From contig CAIKKJ010000081.1 in assembly GCA_903827955.1 (NCBI GenBank), positions 1 through 40,835 of the forward strand: a stretch of 40,835 nucleotides of DNA, read 5' to 3'. Every line of letters starts with the position of its first letter. Position 1 is the stretch's first letter. A program made the translations under genes and the position numbers. This document shows, in pieces, positions 40,560 to 40,835 of this stretch. The notes below the pieces were generated by a model that worked only from the letters and a program-made list of their open reading frames with translations, was not told the origin of the DNA and made no database searches. The DNA is from an uncultured Verrucomicrobia subdivision 3 bacterium (GTDB taxonomy: Bacteria > Verrucomicrobiota > Verrucomicrobiia > Limisphaerales > UBA11358).

Positions 40560-40835
40560 ATGAATTTTCTCGTCACCGGCGGCGCGGGCTTCATCGGCTC
40601 GCACGTGTGCGAACGCCTGCTCCGCGACGGCTACAGCGTCTGGGCTTTCGACGACCTGAACCCGTTCTACGACCCGCAACTCAAGCGCGCCAACCTCCGC
40701 GACATCCAGTCGCTCGCCCTGCCTTTTGAATTCATCCACGGCGACCTCGTGGATGCGAATGCGGTGAATGAATTATTTTCGTCCGTGAAGTTCGACCAAG
40801 TCATCCACCTCGCCGCGCGCGCAGGCGTGCGGCCG
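40560..40835 (+). CDS. NAD-dependent epimerase/dehydratase, N-terminal part (cut by the window end)
   Basis: Ninety-two residues are visible from ATG 40560. The Rossmann motif VTGGAGFIGSHVCERLL is at about 5-21. FDDLNPFYDPQLKRANL resembles UDP-glucuronate 4-epimerase-type proteins, and IHLAARAGVRP is the usual NAD-binding strand plus loop. It is complete at the 5' end and open at the right edge. Sugar-nucleotide epimerase is secure; the UDP-glucuronate assignment is tentative because the catalytic YxxxK lies outside the window. Confidence 0.85.
   Translation, partial: MNFLVTGGAGFIGSHVCERLLRDGYSVWAFDDLNPFYDPQLKRANLRDIQSLALPFEFIHGDLVDANAVNELFSSVKFDQVIHLAARAGVRP

Overview
The window looks like chromosomal DNA from a verrucomicrobial soil or freshwater bacterium (Pedosphaera/Limisphaerales-like). 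This is inferred from several features: a GC-rich genome with AT-rich intergenic spacers, a PEP-CTERM protein, an ECF sigma factor fused to a TIGR03435 'soil' domain, HAF-repeat and Ig-like secreted proteins, several families of dispersed palindromic repeats, and LPS-type KDO genes. No 16S rRNA or other decisive taxonomic marker is present. There is no rRNA operon, CRISPR array, integrase, transposase or phage module. The only RNA gene I can support is a tRNA-Val(GAC) at the left end.

Layout. 1-7.4 kb: tRNA-Val, a secreted parallel beta-helix protein that may be a glycosidase, trmB, a small 4-TM 'phage holin' membrane protein, a secreted SMP-30/gluconolactonase, uvrB with an in-frame repeat insertion, and a secreted alpha/beta-hydrolase esterase. 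7.4-12.8 kb: a carbohydrate and nucleotide-sugar block. It holds a tandem cytidylyltransferase-like protein coupled to a GH29 alpha-L-fucosidase, a GHMP sugar kinase coupled to a GDP-mannose 3,5-epimerase-like enzyme, and a divergent AraC regulator. 12.8-14.7 kb: a double-SIS GCKR/MurQ-like protein. 15-19 kb: a very large secreted HAF/Ig-repeat protein whose reading frame is broken by one extra base. 19-22 kb: the ECF-TIGR03435 fusion, then a cluster of palindromes and an AT-rich PEP-CTERM island bracketed by two identical 43-bp direct repeats. 22-26.6 kb: a 942-residue FAD/Fe-S oxidoreductase, a CoA-binding protein, a TIGR01777 epimerase and a DUF309 protein. 26.8-28.7 kb: a small lipoprotein, parB and peptide deformylase. 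28.7-31.4 kb: the hexuronate pair uxaE-uxaC. 31.6-35 kb: sdhCAB, succinate dehydrogenase with a long single membrane anchor. 35-40.8 kb: a LOG-family protein, kdsB, a DUF2513 gene flanked by repeats, pyrG, folC, and the start of a nucleotide-sugar epimerase that runs off the window.

How the genes fit together. A secreted beta-helix protein, gluconolactonase, esterase and fucosidase, with cytosolic uronate isomerase and tagaturonate epimerase, fit a polysaccharide degrader that uses fucose- and uronate-containing glycans. The GHMP kinase, tandem nucleotidyltransferase and GDP-mannose 3,5-epimerase-like enzyme could form a nucleotide-sugar pathway that is not obviously a textbook one. kdsB and pyrG link KDO activation to CTP supply. 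The most unusual signals are repeat-driven: a palindromic element inside uvrB, repeats supplying start, stop or tail codons to genes, and AT-rich genes bracketed by repeat copies.
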